Assembly (NCBI RefSeq): GCF_000725125.1
Contig: NZ_JFCB01000018.1
Location: forward strand, 91,584-155,583
Reading direction: 5' to 3'
DNA length: 64,000 bases
Source: Streptomyces toyocaensis
GTDB lineage: Bacteria; Actinomycetota; Actinomycetes; Streptomycetales; Streptomycetaceae
The position numbers were made by a program, and so were the translations under genes. Below the pieces are notes generated by a model. The model was not told the DNA's origin. It made no database searches and saw nothing but the letters and a program-made list of their open reading frames with translations. Shown here one piece after another: positions 1 to 7,786 of the stretch (its first letter is position 1; each line of letters begins with the position of its first letter).

Positions 1-142
1 ACGAGAAAGCTCATCATGACCTCTGCCTGTACGGATTCGCGCATCGCCTACCCCGTCATTGGCCGCGGACTGGCCGGGCACGGACTCTGACACCACATGG
101 AATCTTGCTGAACGTGCACAGCAGATCACAAGGAGTGAGTTT

Positions 143-973
143 TCAGATACTGATAGACAGCGCGAGCGACCCCAGCAGGCGTCCCAGCTCGGCCTGCAGA
201 TGCCGGGCGGCGGGGATCAGCCGGTCGGCCTGATGTGCGGGCAGGGAGACGGCCATCGAGGCCGCCGTGGTGCCGACGGTGATCGGGATCGCCGCGCACA
301 CCGCCCCCAGGGCGTATTCCTGGCGCTCCGTCACCAGCTCCATGCGCCGGGTCCGGTCCAGGCGTCGGAGCAGGCTGTGATCGTCGCGCACGGTGTACGG
401 CGTGACGGGGCGCACGGGGTAGCGGTCCAGGTGGTCGCGGCGTGCCTCCTCGTCGAGCTGGGAGAGCAGACACTGCCCGAGGGCGTGGGCGTGGCCGGTC
501 TCCCGGAAGTCGGCCCATTCCTCGACCGCGGGGTTGCCCGGCGTGTCGGAGACGCAGACGATGTCGATCTCACCGTCGCGGTAGACCGCGTAGTACACGG
601 GGGCACCGATCGCGTCCCGCCAGCGGGCGAGAGTGTCGACGACCTTGCTGCGACGTTTCTGCTGTGCTCCGCTGCTGCTCAGCCGTTCAGCGGCCTCCCC
701 CAGGAAGAACAGCCCCTTGTCCCGGCGCAGATAACCCTCGTGCACCAGGGTGCGCAGCAGGTGGTAGGTGGTGGGGAGGGCCAGCCCGGTCTCGCGGGCC
801 AGTTGCTTGGCGGGTGCCCCGTACGCGTGGCCGGCGACGGTCTCCAGCAGGCGCATGGCCCGCTGGACGGATCCGATGAGGGTCGCACCGGGCGCCGGTG
901 CGGGGCACGCCGGGGAGCGGGGCTGTGAGGGGACCGCGGGCAGATGCGCGGAGGCGGTGCCAGTCGTGGCCAA
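143..973 (-). CDS. IclR-family transcriptional regulator
   Basis: DNA-binding regulator of the IclR type, 276 residues. A winged helix-turn-helix lies at about residues 34-95, with a recognition helix around residues 60-75 (LARETGLALPTTYHLLRTL), followed by the larger C-terminal effector-binding domain to the end. The start is a TTG codon at 973, chosen because a GGGAG Shine-Dalgarno sequence sits about seven bases upstream; an internal ATG at residue 40 would cut into the helix-turn-helix. The first 30 residues are Pro/Ala-rich and look disordered. The gene stands alone between an unannotated left edge and the DUF5326 gene, so no target pathway can be read from its neighbours. The effector is unknown. 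Confidence 0.85.
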   Translation of the reverse strand: MATTGTASAHLPAVPSQPRSPACPAPAPGATLIGSVQRAMRLLETVAGHAYGAPAKQLARETGLALPTTYHLLRTLVHEGYLRRDKGLFFLGEAAERLSSSGAQQKRRSKVVDTLARWRDAIGAPVYYAVYRDGEIDIVCVSDTPGNPAVEEWADFRETGHAHALGQCLLSQLDEEARRDHLDRYPVRPVTPYTVRDDHSLLRRLDRTRRMELVTERQEYALGAVCAAIPITVGTTAASMAVSLPAHQADRLIPAARHLQAELGRLLGSLALSISI

Positions 974-1166
974 GGGTCACTCCCGAAACGCGAGGGGGCA
1001 GCCCGTGCGGGGAACACGGGTGGGGGTCGCCGCTCGCGGGGATCGTCCCCGCGTCGAGTTTCGGACTCTAACGGGCCCTCACCGCACGCAGACGGCCCGC
1101 CGGAGAAACTTCCCCCGCCCGAGGGAACCGGCGATTCCTGTTACCGCCTCACCGGTCCCCCTCGTC

Positions 1167-1379
1167 TCACCAGTCGCCGCGCGACGAGGAACTCGAGGTG
1201 AACTTGCGTACGACGTAGATCAGGCCGCCGACCAGCGCCACGAACACCAGCAGCTTGAAGAGCAGTCCGATCACGAAGCCGACCACGCTCGCAATCAGCC
1301 CGCCGAACACCACCAGAGCGATGACCGGCACCGCGATCCACTTCACCCACCACGGCAGTCCCGTGAAGATCTCTCGCAT
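1167..1379 (-). CDS. DUF5326-type small membrane protein
   Basis: Small integral membrane protein of 70 residues with two hydrophobic segments close together (about residues 10-32 and 34-55) and a short Ser-rich, charged tail (SSSSSRGDW). It matches my memory of the Streptomyces DUF5326 family. No catalytic residue is visible. It lies on the same strand as the cupin gene but 150 bases apart, so co-transcription is possible though not shown. Function unknown. Confidence 0.75.
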   Translation of the reverse strand: MREIFTGLPWWVKWIAVPVIALVVFGGLIASVVGFVIGLLFKLLVFVALVGGLIYVVRKFTSSSSSRGDW

Positions 1380-1529
1380 CGCCCTTGTCCTTACCTCTCC
1401 GCCCGTCGCGTGCCGGGTCGCGTCAGATGATGTCCTGCACCCGATGCTAGGGCGGCGGATGGCCCGGCGGGGGCGACGGACCCCTTGTCCTCCCCTGACC
1501 GATCCCCTAGGGAACCCCGAGTTCCCGGC

Positions 1530-1847
1530 TCAGCTCTCGGGCGGAGAGAACACCACCAGAACCCGCAGGTCCTCGCTGATGTGGTGGAACTTGTGGGCCA
1601 CTCCGGCCGGTACGTACACGACGCTGCCGCGCGCCACCTGTGTGGTCTCCATGCCCACCGTGATCGACGCACGGCCGCTGACGACGAAGTACACCTCGTC
1701 CTGCTGGTGCGGCTGCTGCGGGTCCTGAGCGCCCGCGTCCAGGGCGTAGAGGCCGACCGACATGTTCCGCTCCCGCAGGAACTGCAGGTAGGCCCCGTCG
1801 TTGGCGGCCCGCTCCGCCTCCAGTTCGTCCAGCCGGAATGCCTTCAT
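1530..1847 (-). CDS. Cupin-domain protein
   Basis: Single-domain cupin of about 105 residues. The two cupin motifs are visible: a first metal-binding stretch with PHQQDEVYFVVSGRASI and a second with GSVVYVPAGVAHKFHHI. These give a small beta-barrel that usually binds a metal through His and Glu. The start used is ATG at 1847; an upstream GTG at 1871 is also open and would add eight residues. It is divergent from the membrane protein gene at 1908, with about 60 bases between them that must hold both promoters. The substrate cannot be told from the sequence; such small cupins can be enzymes or sugar/metabolite-binding proteins. Confidence 0.8.
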   Translation of the reverse strand: MKAFRLDELEAERAANDGAYLQFLRERNMSVGLYALDAGAQDPQQPHQQDEVYFVVSGRASITVGMETTQVARGSVVYVPAGVAHKFHHISEDLRVLVVFSPPES

Positions 1848-1907
1848 CTCCTGGTCCCGCCCCTGCCTCACTGCTCAAGCCCGATCGTGTCTGCCACGAT
1901 CAGACAC

Positions 1908-2294
1908 ATGATGAATTTCCTAGTCAAGACGATCGCCAACGCGGGCGCCCTCGCGGTCGCGGTGTGGCTGCTCGACAAGATCACCCTGACCGGTGACAGC
2001 ACGGGCAAGGAGATCGGCACCCTGCTCCTGGTCGCCCTGCTCTTCGGCCTGGTGAACGTCCTGGTCAAGCCGGTCGTGCAGCTCCTCAGCCTTCCCCTGC
2101 TCATTCTGACGCTCGGACTGTTCACCCTGGTGGTGAACGCGCTGATGCTGCTGCTCACCTCCTGGCTCGCCGACCAGCTCGACCTGAGCTTCCATGTGGA
2201 GGGCTTCTGGACGGCCATACTCGGCGGTCTGATCATCTCTGTCGTCTCCTGGGCGCTCAACGTCGTCCTGCCCGACGGGGACCGGGCGCGATGA
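1908..2294 (+). CDS. Phage holin family-like (YvlD-type) four-helix membrane protein
   Basis: Integral membrane protein of about 128 residues with four hydrophobic helices (about residues 5-22, 34-52, 58-84, 98-120). This fits the mycobacterial-type four-TM phage holin family (YvlD-like), most members of which are chromosomal and not lytic. Two adjacent ATG codons (1908 and 1911) are both possible starts. The stop codon overlaps the start of the phosphatase gene by four bases (ATGA at 2291), so the two are translationally coupled, and the phosphatase is coupled in the same way to the next gene. The role is unknown; position suggests an envelope-linked accessory function. Confidence 0.8.
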   Translation: MMNFLVKTIANAGALAVAVWLLDKITLTGDSTGKEIGTLLLVALLFGLVNVLVKPVVQLLSLPLLILTLGLFTLVVNALMLLLTSWLADQLDLSFHVEGFWTAILGGLIISVVSWALNVVLPDGDRAR

Positions 2295-2782
2295 CCTACC
2301 GCGTCTGCTTCGTCTGCACCGGCAACATCTGCCGCTCCCCGATGGCCGAGTCGGTCTTCCGCGCGCGGGTGGCCGGGGCGGGGCTCGACGACCGGGTCGA
2401 GGTGGACAGCGCCGGTACGGGCGGCTGGCACGAGGGCGAGGGCGCCGACCCGCGCACGGTGACCGTGCTGCGGGAGCACGGCTACGACGCCGGGCACACC
2501 GCCCGGCAGTTCGACCCGTCCTGGTTCGGGCACCTCGACCTCGTCCTCGCACTCGATGCCGGTCACCTCCGGGCACTGCGGCGACTCGCCCCGACGGAGG
2601 AGGACGCCGGCAAGATCCGTCTGCTGCGTTCGTACGACCCCGCCGCCGACGACGACCTCGACGTGCCGGACCCCTACTACGGGGGCGCGGAAGACTTCGA
2701 CGCGTGTCTTGAGATGGTGGAGGCGGCGAGCGAAGGGCTGCTCGCCGCCGTTCGCGCGCACGTGGAAGGACAGGCTGCATGA
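2291..2782 (+). CDS. ptpA: Low-molecular-weight protein-tyrosine phosphatase (PtpA type)
   Basis: Enzyme that removes phosphate from phosphotyrosine in proteins, 163 residues, the normal size for the family. The N-terminal P-loop CTGNICRS carries the CX5R signature, with the nucleophilic Cys at residue 9 and Arg at residue 15. The general-acid Asp is in the DPYYGG motif near residue 127. It is coupled by ATGA overlaps to the upstream four-TM protein and to the downstream PLP enzyme, so the three genes form one operon. In Streptomyces, PtpA homologues affect secondary metabolism; that is family knowledge and is not shown here. It has no signal peptide and is cytoplasmic. Confidence 0.93.
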   Translation: MTYRVCFVCTGNICRSPMAESVFRARVAGAGLDDRVEVDSAGTGGWHEGEGADPRTVTVLREHGYDAGHTARQFDPSWFGHLDLVLALDAGHLRALRRLAPTEEDAGKIRLLRSYDPAADDDLDVPDPYYGGAEDFDACLEMVEAASEGLLAAVRAHVEGQAA

Positions 2783-3948
2783 ACTATTCGACGACGGGTG
2801 CGGACCACGGCCCGGAGCTCCCCGCCCGGGCGGGTGACGGCACCCGCGCGGTACGGGCCGGTCTGCCCGAGCCGGTCAAGCACGAGCCGACCCTGCCCGG
2901 CCCCGTGTTCGCCGCCCACTTCCACCTGCCCGGCGCTCCCACCGGCCCGTACACCTACGGCCGGGACGAGAACCCGACCTGGACGCTGCTGGAACGGGCC
3001 ATCGGCGAGCTGGAGGCGCCCGGGCGCGACGATGCCGAGACCCTGGTCTTCGCCTCGGGCATGGCCGCCATCTCCTCGGTGCTCTTCTCCCAGCTCCGCG
3101 CCGGGGACGCGGTCGTCCTGCCGAACGACGGTTACCAGGCGCTGCCCCTGGTGCGCTCCCAGCTCGAGACGTACGGCATCGAGGTGCGCACCGCCCCGAC
3201 CGGTGGCGACGCCCAGCTCGACGTCCTCGACGGGGCGAGGCTGCTGTGGATCGAGACCCCCTCGAACCCGGGACTGGACGTGTGCGACGTGCGCCGGCTC
3301 GCCGAGGCGGCACACGCCCAGGGCGCCCTGGTCGCCGTCGACAACACCCTCGCGACGCCGCTCGGCCAGCGCCCGCTGGAACTCGGCGCCGACTTCGCGG
3401 TGGCCAGCGGCACCAAGCAGCTCACCGGGCACGGCGACGTGCTCCTCGGCTACGTCACCGGCCGCGACGCGGCGGCCATGGCCGCCGTCCGACGCTGGCG
3501 CAAGATCGTCGGTGCGATTCCCGGTCCCATGGAGGCCTGGCTCGCGCATCGCTCGATCGCCACGCTCCAGCTGCGCGTCGAGCGCCAGAACGCCACCGCG
3601 CTGGCGCTCGCCCTGGCGCTGCGGGAACGGCCGGAGGTGACGGGGCTGCGTTATCCGGGGCTGCCCGACGATCCCTCCCACACGATCGCCTCGCAGCAGA
3701 TGCGGCGCTACGGGTGCGTGGTCTCCTTCACGCTGCCCACGCGCGCGCGTGCGGACCGTTTCCTCGACGCGCTGCGGCTCGTGGACGACGCGACGAGCTT
3801 CGGCGGCGTTCGGTCCACGGCGGAGCGGCGCGGGCGCTGGGGCGGGGACGCGGTGCCCGAGGGCTTCATCCGCTTCTCGGTGGGCGCCGAGGACCCGGAG
3901 GACCTGATGGCGGACGTGCTGCGCGCCCTGGCCGAGTCCGCCGCCTGA
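2779..3948 (+). CDS. Cystathionine gamma-lyase/synthase family PLP enzyme
   Basis: PLP-dependent enzyme of the Cys/Met metabolism family (fold type I), 389 residues. The PLP lysine is K213 in the SGTKQLTGHGD motif; the Asp that holds the pyridine ring is in AVDNTLATP (D188), and the YTYGRDENPT motif near residue 58 is typical. It likely cleaves cystathionine to cysteine, 2-oxobutyrate and ammonia, but family members (gamma-synthase, gamma-lyase, homocysteine-using enzymes) cannot be told apart by these motifs. The start overlaps the phosphatase stop by four bases. A strong hairpin terminator follows at 3998. Pairing with a phosphatase is odd and has no obvious metabolic logic. Confidence 0.88.
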   Translation: MNYSTTGADHGPELPARAGDGTRAVRAGLPEPVKHEPTLPGPVFAAHFHLPGAPTGPYTYGRDENPTWTLLERAIGELEAPGRDDAETLVFASGMAAISSVLFSQLRAGDAVVLPNDGYQALPLVRSQLETYGIEVRTAPTGGDAQLDVLDGARLLWIETPSNPGLDVCDVRRLAEAAHAQGALVAVDNTLATPLGQRPLELGADFAVASGTKQLTGHGDVLLGYVTGRDAAAMAAVRRWRKIVGAIPGPMEAWLAHRSIATLQLRVERQNATALALALALRERPEVTGLRYPGLPDDPSHTIASQQMRRYGCVVSFTLPTRARADRFLDALRLVDDATSFGGVRSTAERRGRWGGDAVPEGFIRFSVGAEDPEDLMADVLRALAESAA

Positions 3949-3997
3949 CCAGCCGCCGCGGACGGGAACGGACGCCGTGCGTCCGGCGCACCGCGGC

Positions 3998-4036
3998 GGA
4001 CGGTCCGAGCCTCCCCCCTCGTGGCTCGGACCGTCC
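3998..4036 (+). terminator. Hairpin terminator after the PLP enzyme gene
   Basis: Perfect 14-bp stem (arms 3998-4011 and 4023-4036, GGACGGTCCGAGCC type) with an 11-base loop, 50 bases past the stop codon of the cystathionine lyase-type gene. There is no long T run, as is usual in Streptomyces. Confidence 0.75.
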
Positions 4037-4180
4037 TCGGTTCCGTGCACGAAGAACCGCACGACCAAGGCTAGTTGACTCGGTGTCAGTGTCCAATCAC
4101 CCTAGCGACAGCGACCTATCGACTTATTTATAGCTGGCCGCAACCGGCCTGCAGCGGGGGCCGACAAGGGAGGGCGTGCC

Positions 4181-5086
4181 GTGGATCTGGCCTTGCTGCG
4201 GACCTTCGTGACCGTGCACCGGGCCGGTTCCTTCACCCGTGCCGCCGCCCTGCTCGGACTTTCCCAGCCGGCCGTCACCTCTCAGATACGAGCGCTCGAA
4301 CGGCAGGTGGGGCGGCCCCTGTTCCTGCGTCAGGCGCGCGGTGTGACACCGACGACCATCGGGGACGAGCTCGCCCACAAGGCAGCACCGCATCTCGACG
4401 CCCTGGTGGAGATAGCCGAGTCCGGGCTGGAGGAGGATTCCTCCTTACGGACGCTGCATCTGGCGGGACCCCCGGAATTCACCGCCGAGCGGGCGCTGCC
4501 CGCGCTCACCGAGCTGACCGGTGAGGACGGCCATGGCTTCGCCCTGCGAGCCTCCTTCGCCAGCGACGAGGAAACCTTGGAAGGGCTCGCCGCCGGACAC
4601 CACGATCTGGCCATCAGCACGGCCCGGCCACGCGGGGCCCTGCTCTCGGCGACCGCGCTCTGCGACGAGGAGCATGTGCTGATCGCCGCCCCGCACTGGG
4701 CCGGGCGGATCGGCTCCGGCACGGTCCGCCGGGACGGTCCGTCCGCCCTGGAGCAGATCCCCGTGGTCGAGGTGCACGAGTCGCTGCCGTTCGTCGCCCG
4801 TTACTGGGCGTCCGTCTTCGATTCCCGGCCGGTCGCCCCGGCCACCGTCGTCGTCCCGGATCTACGCGCGGTGCTGGCCTGCGCCGGCGCGGGGGCGGGG
4901 CTCGCGGTGCTGCCACGCTACCTGTGCGCGGGTGCACTGGAGCGGGGTGAGGTGACGGCCCTCCACGAACCGGCGGTGCCCCCGCTGCGTACGTACTTCC
5001 TGGTGGTGCGGACCGGCACGCTGGCGATGCCGCACATCGCGCGGGCCCACGACTGGCTGGAGCAGGCCGCCACCGACTGGTGCTGA
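4181..5086 (+). CDS. LysR-family transcriptional regulator with a TTA codon
   Basis: LysR-type regulator of 301 residues. The N-terminal winged helix-turn-helix covers residues 1-60 (SFTRAAALLGLSQPAVTSQI), followed by a substrate-binding domain of two Rossmann-like lobes. The GTG start at 4181 follows a GGGAGGG ribosome site. Residue 89 is encoded by TTA at 4445-4447. TTA is the rare codon read by the bldA tRNA in Streptomyces, and it is the only in-frame TTA I found in the window. Translation is therefore probably limited to late growth. The upstream 140 bases are unusually AT-rich (CTTATTTATAG near 4117-4134). No divergent partner gene is present, so the target is unknown. Confidence 0.9.
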   Translation: MDLALLRTFVTVHRAGSFTRAAALLGLSQPAVTSQIRALERQVGRPLFLRQARGVTPTTIGDELAHKAAPHLDALVEIAESGLEEDSSLRTLHLAGPPEFTAERALPALTELTGEDGHGFALRASFASDEETLEGLAAGHHDLAISTARPRGALLSATALCDEEHVLIAAPHWAGRIGSGTVRRDGPSALEQIPVVEVHESLPFVARYWASVFDSRPVAPATVVVPDLRAVLACAGAGAGLAVLPRYLCAGALERGEVTALHEPAVPPLRTYFLVVRTGTLAMPHIARAHDWLEQAATDWC

Positions 5087-5136
5087 CCGGCCGGGGCGGG
5101 TGTCATCGCGGGAGACCGGCCGGTGGACCGCACGAT

Positions 5137-5150
5137 GTTTCACGTGGAAC
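5137..5150. other. parS-like site (one mismatch)
   Basis: GTTTCACGTGGAAC, one change from the Streptomyces ParB-binding palindrome GTTTCACGTGAAAC. It lies between the LysR and NUDIX genes, just 22 bases upstream of the NUDIX start. The site at 7740 carries the same change. Confidence 0.8.
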
Positions 5151-5171
5151 CAGCCGGGCCACATTTCCTCC

Positions 5172-5654
5172 ATGACCGTCCGACCCGTGGTCAAGCGCAC
5201 CGCCCGAGCCGTTCTGCTCGAGGGCGAGAACCTGATTCTGATCAAGCGCACCAAGCCGGGCATGGATCCCTACTGGGTCACCCCGGGCGGCGGGGTCGAG
5301 CCGGAGGACTCGACCGTCGTGGACGCCCTGCACCGGGAGGTGCACGAGGAGCTCGGCGCGAAGATCACCGATGTGGTGCCCTGCTTCGTCGACACCGTGG
5401 AGCACATCGGCGAGGACGGCGGCGCCACCGGCGTGAAGGTGCAGCACTTCTTCGTGTGCCGCCTGGAATCGATGGATCCCTCCCTGCGGCACGGCCCGGA
5501 GGTCGACGAACCCGTCGGCGAGTACGAGATCGTCCGTGTGCCGTTCACCCGGGTCGGTATCGCCTCCGTCCATCTCGTGCCGCTGTCGCTGCGGCACTAT
5601 CTGGACGGCAACATCGAAGGGGTACGCGCCATGCACGCCCCCGACCTGGGCTGA
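5172..5654 (+). CDS. NUDIX hydrolase
   Basis: Hydrolase of nucleoside diphosphates linked to another moiety, 160 residues. The Nudix box GX5EX7REUXEEXGU is intact at about residues 40-62 (GGVEPEDSTVVDALHREVHE followed by ELG), so the Mg-binding glutamates are present. The ATG at 5172 is chosen because the family fold begins with the beta-strand VKRTARAVLL; an open frame continues upstream through the parS site, but it has no ribosome site. Substrate is unknown; the fold suits nucleotide-pool cleaning or ADP-ribose-type substrates. It is likely co-transcribed with the GNAT gene that starts 19 bases after its stop. Confidence 0.88.
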   Translation: MTVRPVVKRTARAVLLEGENLILIKRTKPGMDPYWVTPGGGVEPEDSTVVDALHREVHEELGAKITDVVPCFVDTVEHIGEDGGATGVKVQHFFVCRLESMDPSLRHGPEVDEPVGEYEIVRVPFTRVGIASVHLVPLSLRHYLDGNIEGVRAMHAPDLG

Positions 5655-5672
5655 CCCGCAGGCCGCGCGCAG

Positions 5673-6611
5673 ATGGCCGAAAGCTCGGCCGATTCTGTGG
5701 AAACGGGTGGACGCCGAAGGCCCTCGTCGGACAGCCTGACCTGCGTGCCGACACCTTCCCTCGCCTCTCTGCCCATCCGCCGTCTGACGCTCCGCGACCT
5801 CACCGCCTGCGCCGACTTGTCCGAGGACCGGGGGTGGCCACGGGAGGAGCACAAGTGGGGTCTCCTTCTCGCGGCCGGAAAGGGGTACGGCATCGACGAC
5901 CCCGGCGGCGGCCTGGTCACCGCGTGCGTCGTCACCGAGTACGGGCGGCGGGAGCAGCCCGACCTCGCGGCCATCGGCATGGTCCTGGTCGCCGAACGGC
6001 ATGCGCGCCGGGGCGTGGGACGCCGGTTGATGCGTCACGTCGTCTCGACGATGGGCGTCACGCCCCTCACGCTGCACGCGACCCCCTTCGGCCGACCGCT
6101 GTACGAGGAGCTCGGGTTCAAGGTCACCGGCCGGGCCGAGATGGTGCGGGGCCACTTCGTCCCCTCGGGTGCCGGACCGGAGGTCGCCACGCGTGCCGCC
6201 ACCGCGGAGGACCTCCCGGCGATCCTCCGGCTGGACGAGGAGGTGTTCGGGACGGACCGCACGCACATCGTCACCCGGCTGCCCGCCTTCGCCGATCAGT
6301 TGCGCGTCGCCGAGGAGGACGGGCGGATCATCGGGTACGCGGCGGCCTGGCCCAACATGGACACCCAGGTCGTGGGCCCATTGATCGCCCGTGACACCGC
6401 GACGGCCAAGGCCCTCGTCGCTTCCCTCGCGGCCCACACCGGCCGGCCCCTGCGCACCGACATCGATGTGCGGCACGCCGAGCTGCTCGACTGGGTGAAG
6501 GAGCACGGGCTGGCCTCCGTCGCGTGCAATGCCGTCATGACGTACGGGATCACGGAGCTGCCCGGGGACTGGAGCCGGCGGTTCGCCCCGGTGACGGTCG
6601 CGGCGGCCTGA
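5673..6611 (+). CDS. Two-domain GNAT acetyltransferase
   Basis: Acetyl-CoA-dependent N-acetyltransferase of up to 312 residues. The first GNAT domain covers about residues 35-165; its acetyl-CoA loop is ERHARRGVGRRLM and it ends with PLYEELGFK. A second, GNAT-like domain (YitH type, Acetyltransf_18) fills the C-terminal half. The first ATG gives an N-terminal stretch of about 24 residues unlike the family; a GTG at 5745, just before PTPSLASLPIRRL, is a likely true start. No strong ribosome site settles this. Substrate unknown. Confidence 0.82.
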   Translation: MAESSADSVETGGRRRPSSDSLTCVPTPSLASLPIRRLTLRDLTACADLSEDRGWPREEHKWGLLLAAGKGYGIDDPGGGLVTACVVTEYGRREQPDLAAIGMVLVAERHARRGVGRRLMRHVVSTMGVTPLTLHATPFGRPLYEELGFKVTGRAEMVRGHFVPSGAGPEVATRAATAEDLPAILRLDEEVFGTDRTHIVTRLPAFADQLRVAEEDGRIIGYAAAWPNMDTQVVGPLIARDTATAKALVASLAAHTGRPLRTDIDVRHAELLDWVKEHGLASVACNAVMTYGITELPGDWSRRFAPVTVAAA

Positions 6612-6680
6612 CAGCCGCACCCGCGCGCAGCGCGACGCCGGTCCCGAGAGTTCCCGACCGGTGCCGAGGCCGAACAGGAT

Positions 6681-6755
6681 GAGCACATTTCATACGCGAG
6701 CACAATAATTGCAAACGCGGGCTATATGCAATCGCTCACTATTGCGAATGTGCTC
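6681..6755. promoter_or_regulatory. Nested inverted repeats upstream of the MarR gene
   Basis: The outer pair is GAGCACATT (6681-6689) and AATGTGCTC (6747-6755), a perfect 9-bp inverted repeat. An inner pair ATTGCA (6708-6713) and TGCAAT (6727-6732) sits inside it. The region is much more AT-rich than its surroundings and ends 40 bases before the MarR start. It is a good candidate for a MarR autoregulatory operator overlapping the promoter. Confidence 0.65.
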
Positions 6756-6794
6756 TACCCTGATGGCAGCAGCTCCTGGACGGAAGAAACGCCC

Positions 6795-7259
6795 ATGACG
6801 GCCACGGACGCCGCGCTCACCGCCCTCGCTCAGGGCTGGTGCGCACTCTCCCTGCTGCACGGGAGGATCGAGGCCCACATCGAGCGCGCCCTTCAGACCC
6901 GGCACGACCTGAGCGTGCGGGAGTACTCCCTGCTCGACGTACTGAGCCGCCAGCATGACGGCGACGGTGGCCATCTCCAGATGAAGCAGGTCGCCGACGC
7001 GGTCGTGCTCAGCCAGAGCGCCACGACCCGCCTGGTCACCCGGCTCGAGGACCGGGGCCTGCTGGAGCGCTATCTGTGCCCGACCGACCGGCGCGGCATC
7101 TACACCAACGTCACCGAGTCGGGCCTCGAGCTCCTGAGGGAGGCACGGCCGACCAATGACACCGCCTTGCGCGAGGCCCTCGACGAGGCCGCGAAGAACC
7201 CGGAGCTGGCCCCGCTCGTCCGGACCGTGGAGACGCTGAGGGCGCCGGTGCCCGCATAG
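6795..7259 (+). CDS. MarR-family transcriptional regulator
   Basis: Winged-helix regulator of 154 residues from the ATG at 6795 (an in-frame ATG at 6726 lies inside the operator region and is rejected). The DNA-binding domain spans about residues 45-110: the helix-turn-helix is LQMKQVADAVVLSQSATTRLVTRLEDRGLL, broken here as LQMKQVADAVVLSQ then SATTRLVTRLEDRG, and the wing contains DRRGIYTNVT. MarR proteins bind as dimers and are usually released by small ligands. Nested inverted repeats directly upstream suggest autoregulation. The GNAT gene begins 9 bases after the stop and is probably in the same operon and under the same control. Confidence 0.9.
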   Translation: MTATDAALTALAQGWCALSLLHGRIEAHIERALQTRHDLSVREYSLLDVLSRQHDGDGGHLQMKQVADAVVLSQSATTRLVTRLEDRGLLERYLCPTDRRGIYTNVTESGLELLREARPTNDTALREALDEAAKNPELAPLVRTVETLRAPVPA

Positions 7260-7268
7260 GGTGCCGGC

Positions 7269-7721
7269 ATGGAAGATCTTGAGATACGCGGCGCGGCCGC
7301 CGGCGACCTTCCCGCGATCGTCGGCATGCTCGCGGACGACCCCCTGGGCGCCCAGCGTGAGTCCCCGGACGACCTCCGTCCGTACCGGGCCGCGATGGAA
7401 CGGCTCGCCACCGATCCGAACCAGCACCTGGTCGTCGCGGTCCGCGAGGGGCGCGTCGTCGGCACACTGCAGCTCACGATCGTTCCGGGGCTGTCCCGGC
7501 GTGGCTCCACCAGGTCGATCATCGAAGGGGTCCGCATCCACGCGGACGAGCGCGGCAGCGGCCTGGGCAGCCGGCTCATCGAGTGGGCGATCGACACCTC
7601 CCGCCGCGAGGGTTGCCGACTGGTCCAGCTGACCTCCGACAACACCCGCACCGACGCCCACCGGTTCTATGAACGCCTCGGCTTCACGGCCTCCCACGTG
7701 GGCTTCAAGCTGTCCCTCTGA
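7269..7721 (+). CDS. GNAT-family N-acetyltransferase
   Basis: Single-domain GNAT acetyltransferase of 150 residues. Motif A, the acetyl-CoA pyrophosphate loop, is RIHADERGSGLGSRL, and the C-terminal TDAHRFYERLGF motif is typical of the family. It starts 9 bases after the MarR stop, so it is a likely partner of that regulator; MarR-GNAT pairs are common in drug or amine detoxification, which is an inference here. A parS-bearing palindrome lies immediately after the gene. Substrate unknown. Confidence 0.9.
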   Translation: MEDLEIRGAAAGDLPAIVGMLADDPLGAQRESPDDLRPYRAAMERLATDPNQHLVVAVREGRVVGTLQLTIVPGLSRRGSTRSIIEGVRIHADERGSGLGSRLIEWAIDTSRREGCRLVQLTSDNTRTDAHRFYERLGFTASHVGFKLSL

Positions 7722-7739
7722 CGAAGCGCTCGGGGTCGT

Positions 7740-7753
7740 GTTTCACGTGGAAC
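7740..7753. other. parS-like site inside a terminator-like palindrome
   Basis: GTTTCACGTGGAAC, one mismatch to the parS consensus. It forms the centre of a 30-base near-perfect palindrome (7732-7761, flanks GGGGTC and GACCCC) that lies between the convergent GNAT and beta-lactamase-like genes. The palindrome could serve as a bidirectional terminator as well as a ParB site. Confidence 0.8.
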
Positions 7754-7786
7754 ATGACCCCGCACCCGCTCACCCGAGGCCGATGG

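Noticed and set aside
16..90. Small open frame at the left edge of the window
   Set aside because: Only 24 codons, no ribosome site and no similarity to a known family.
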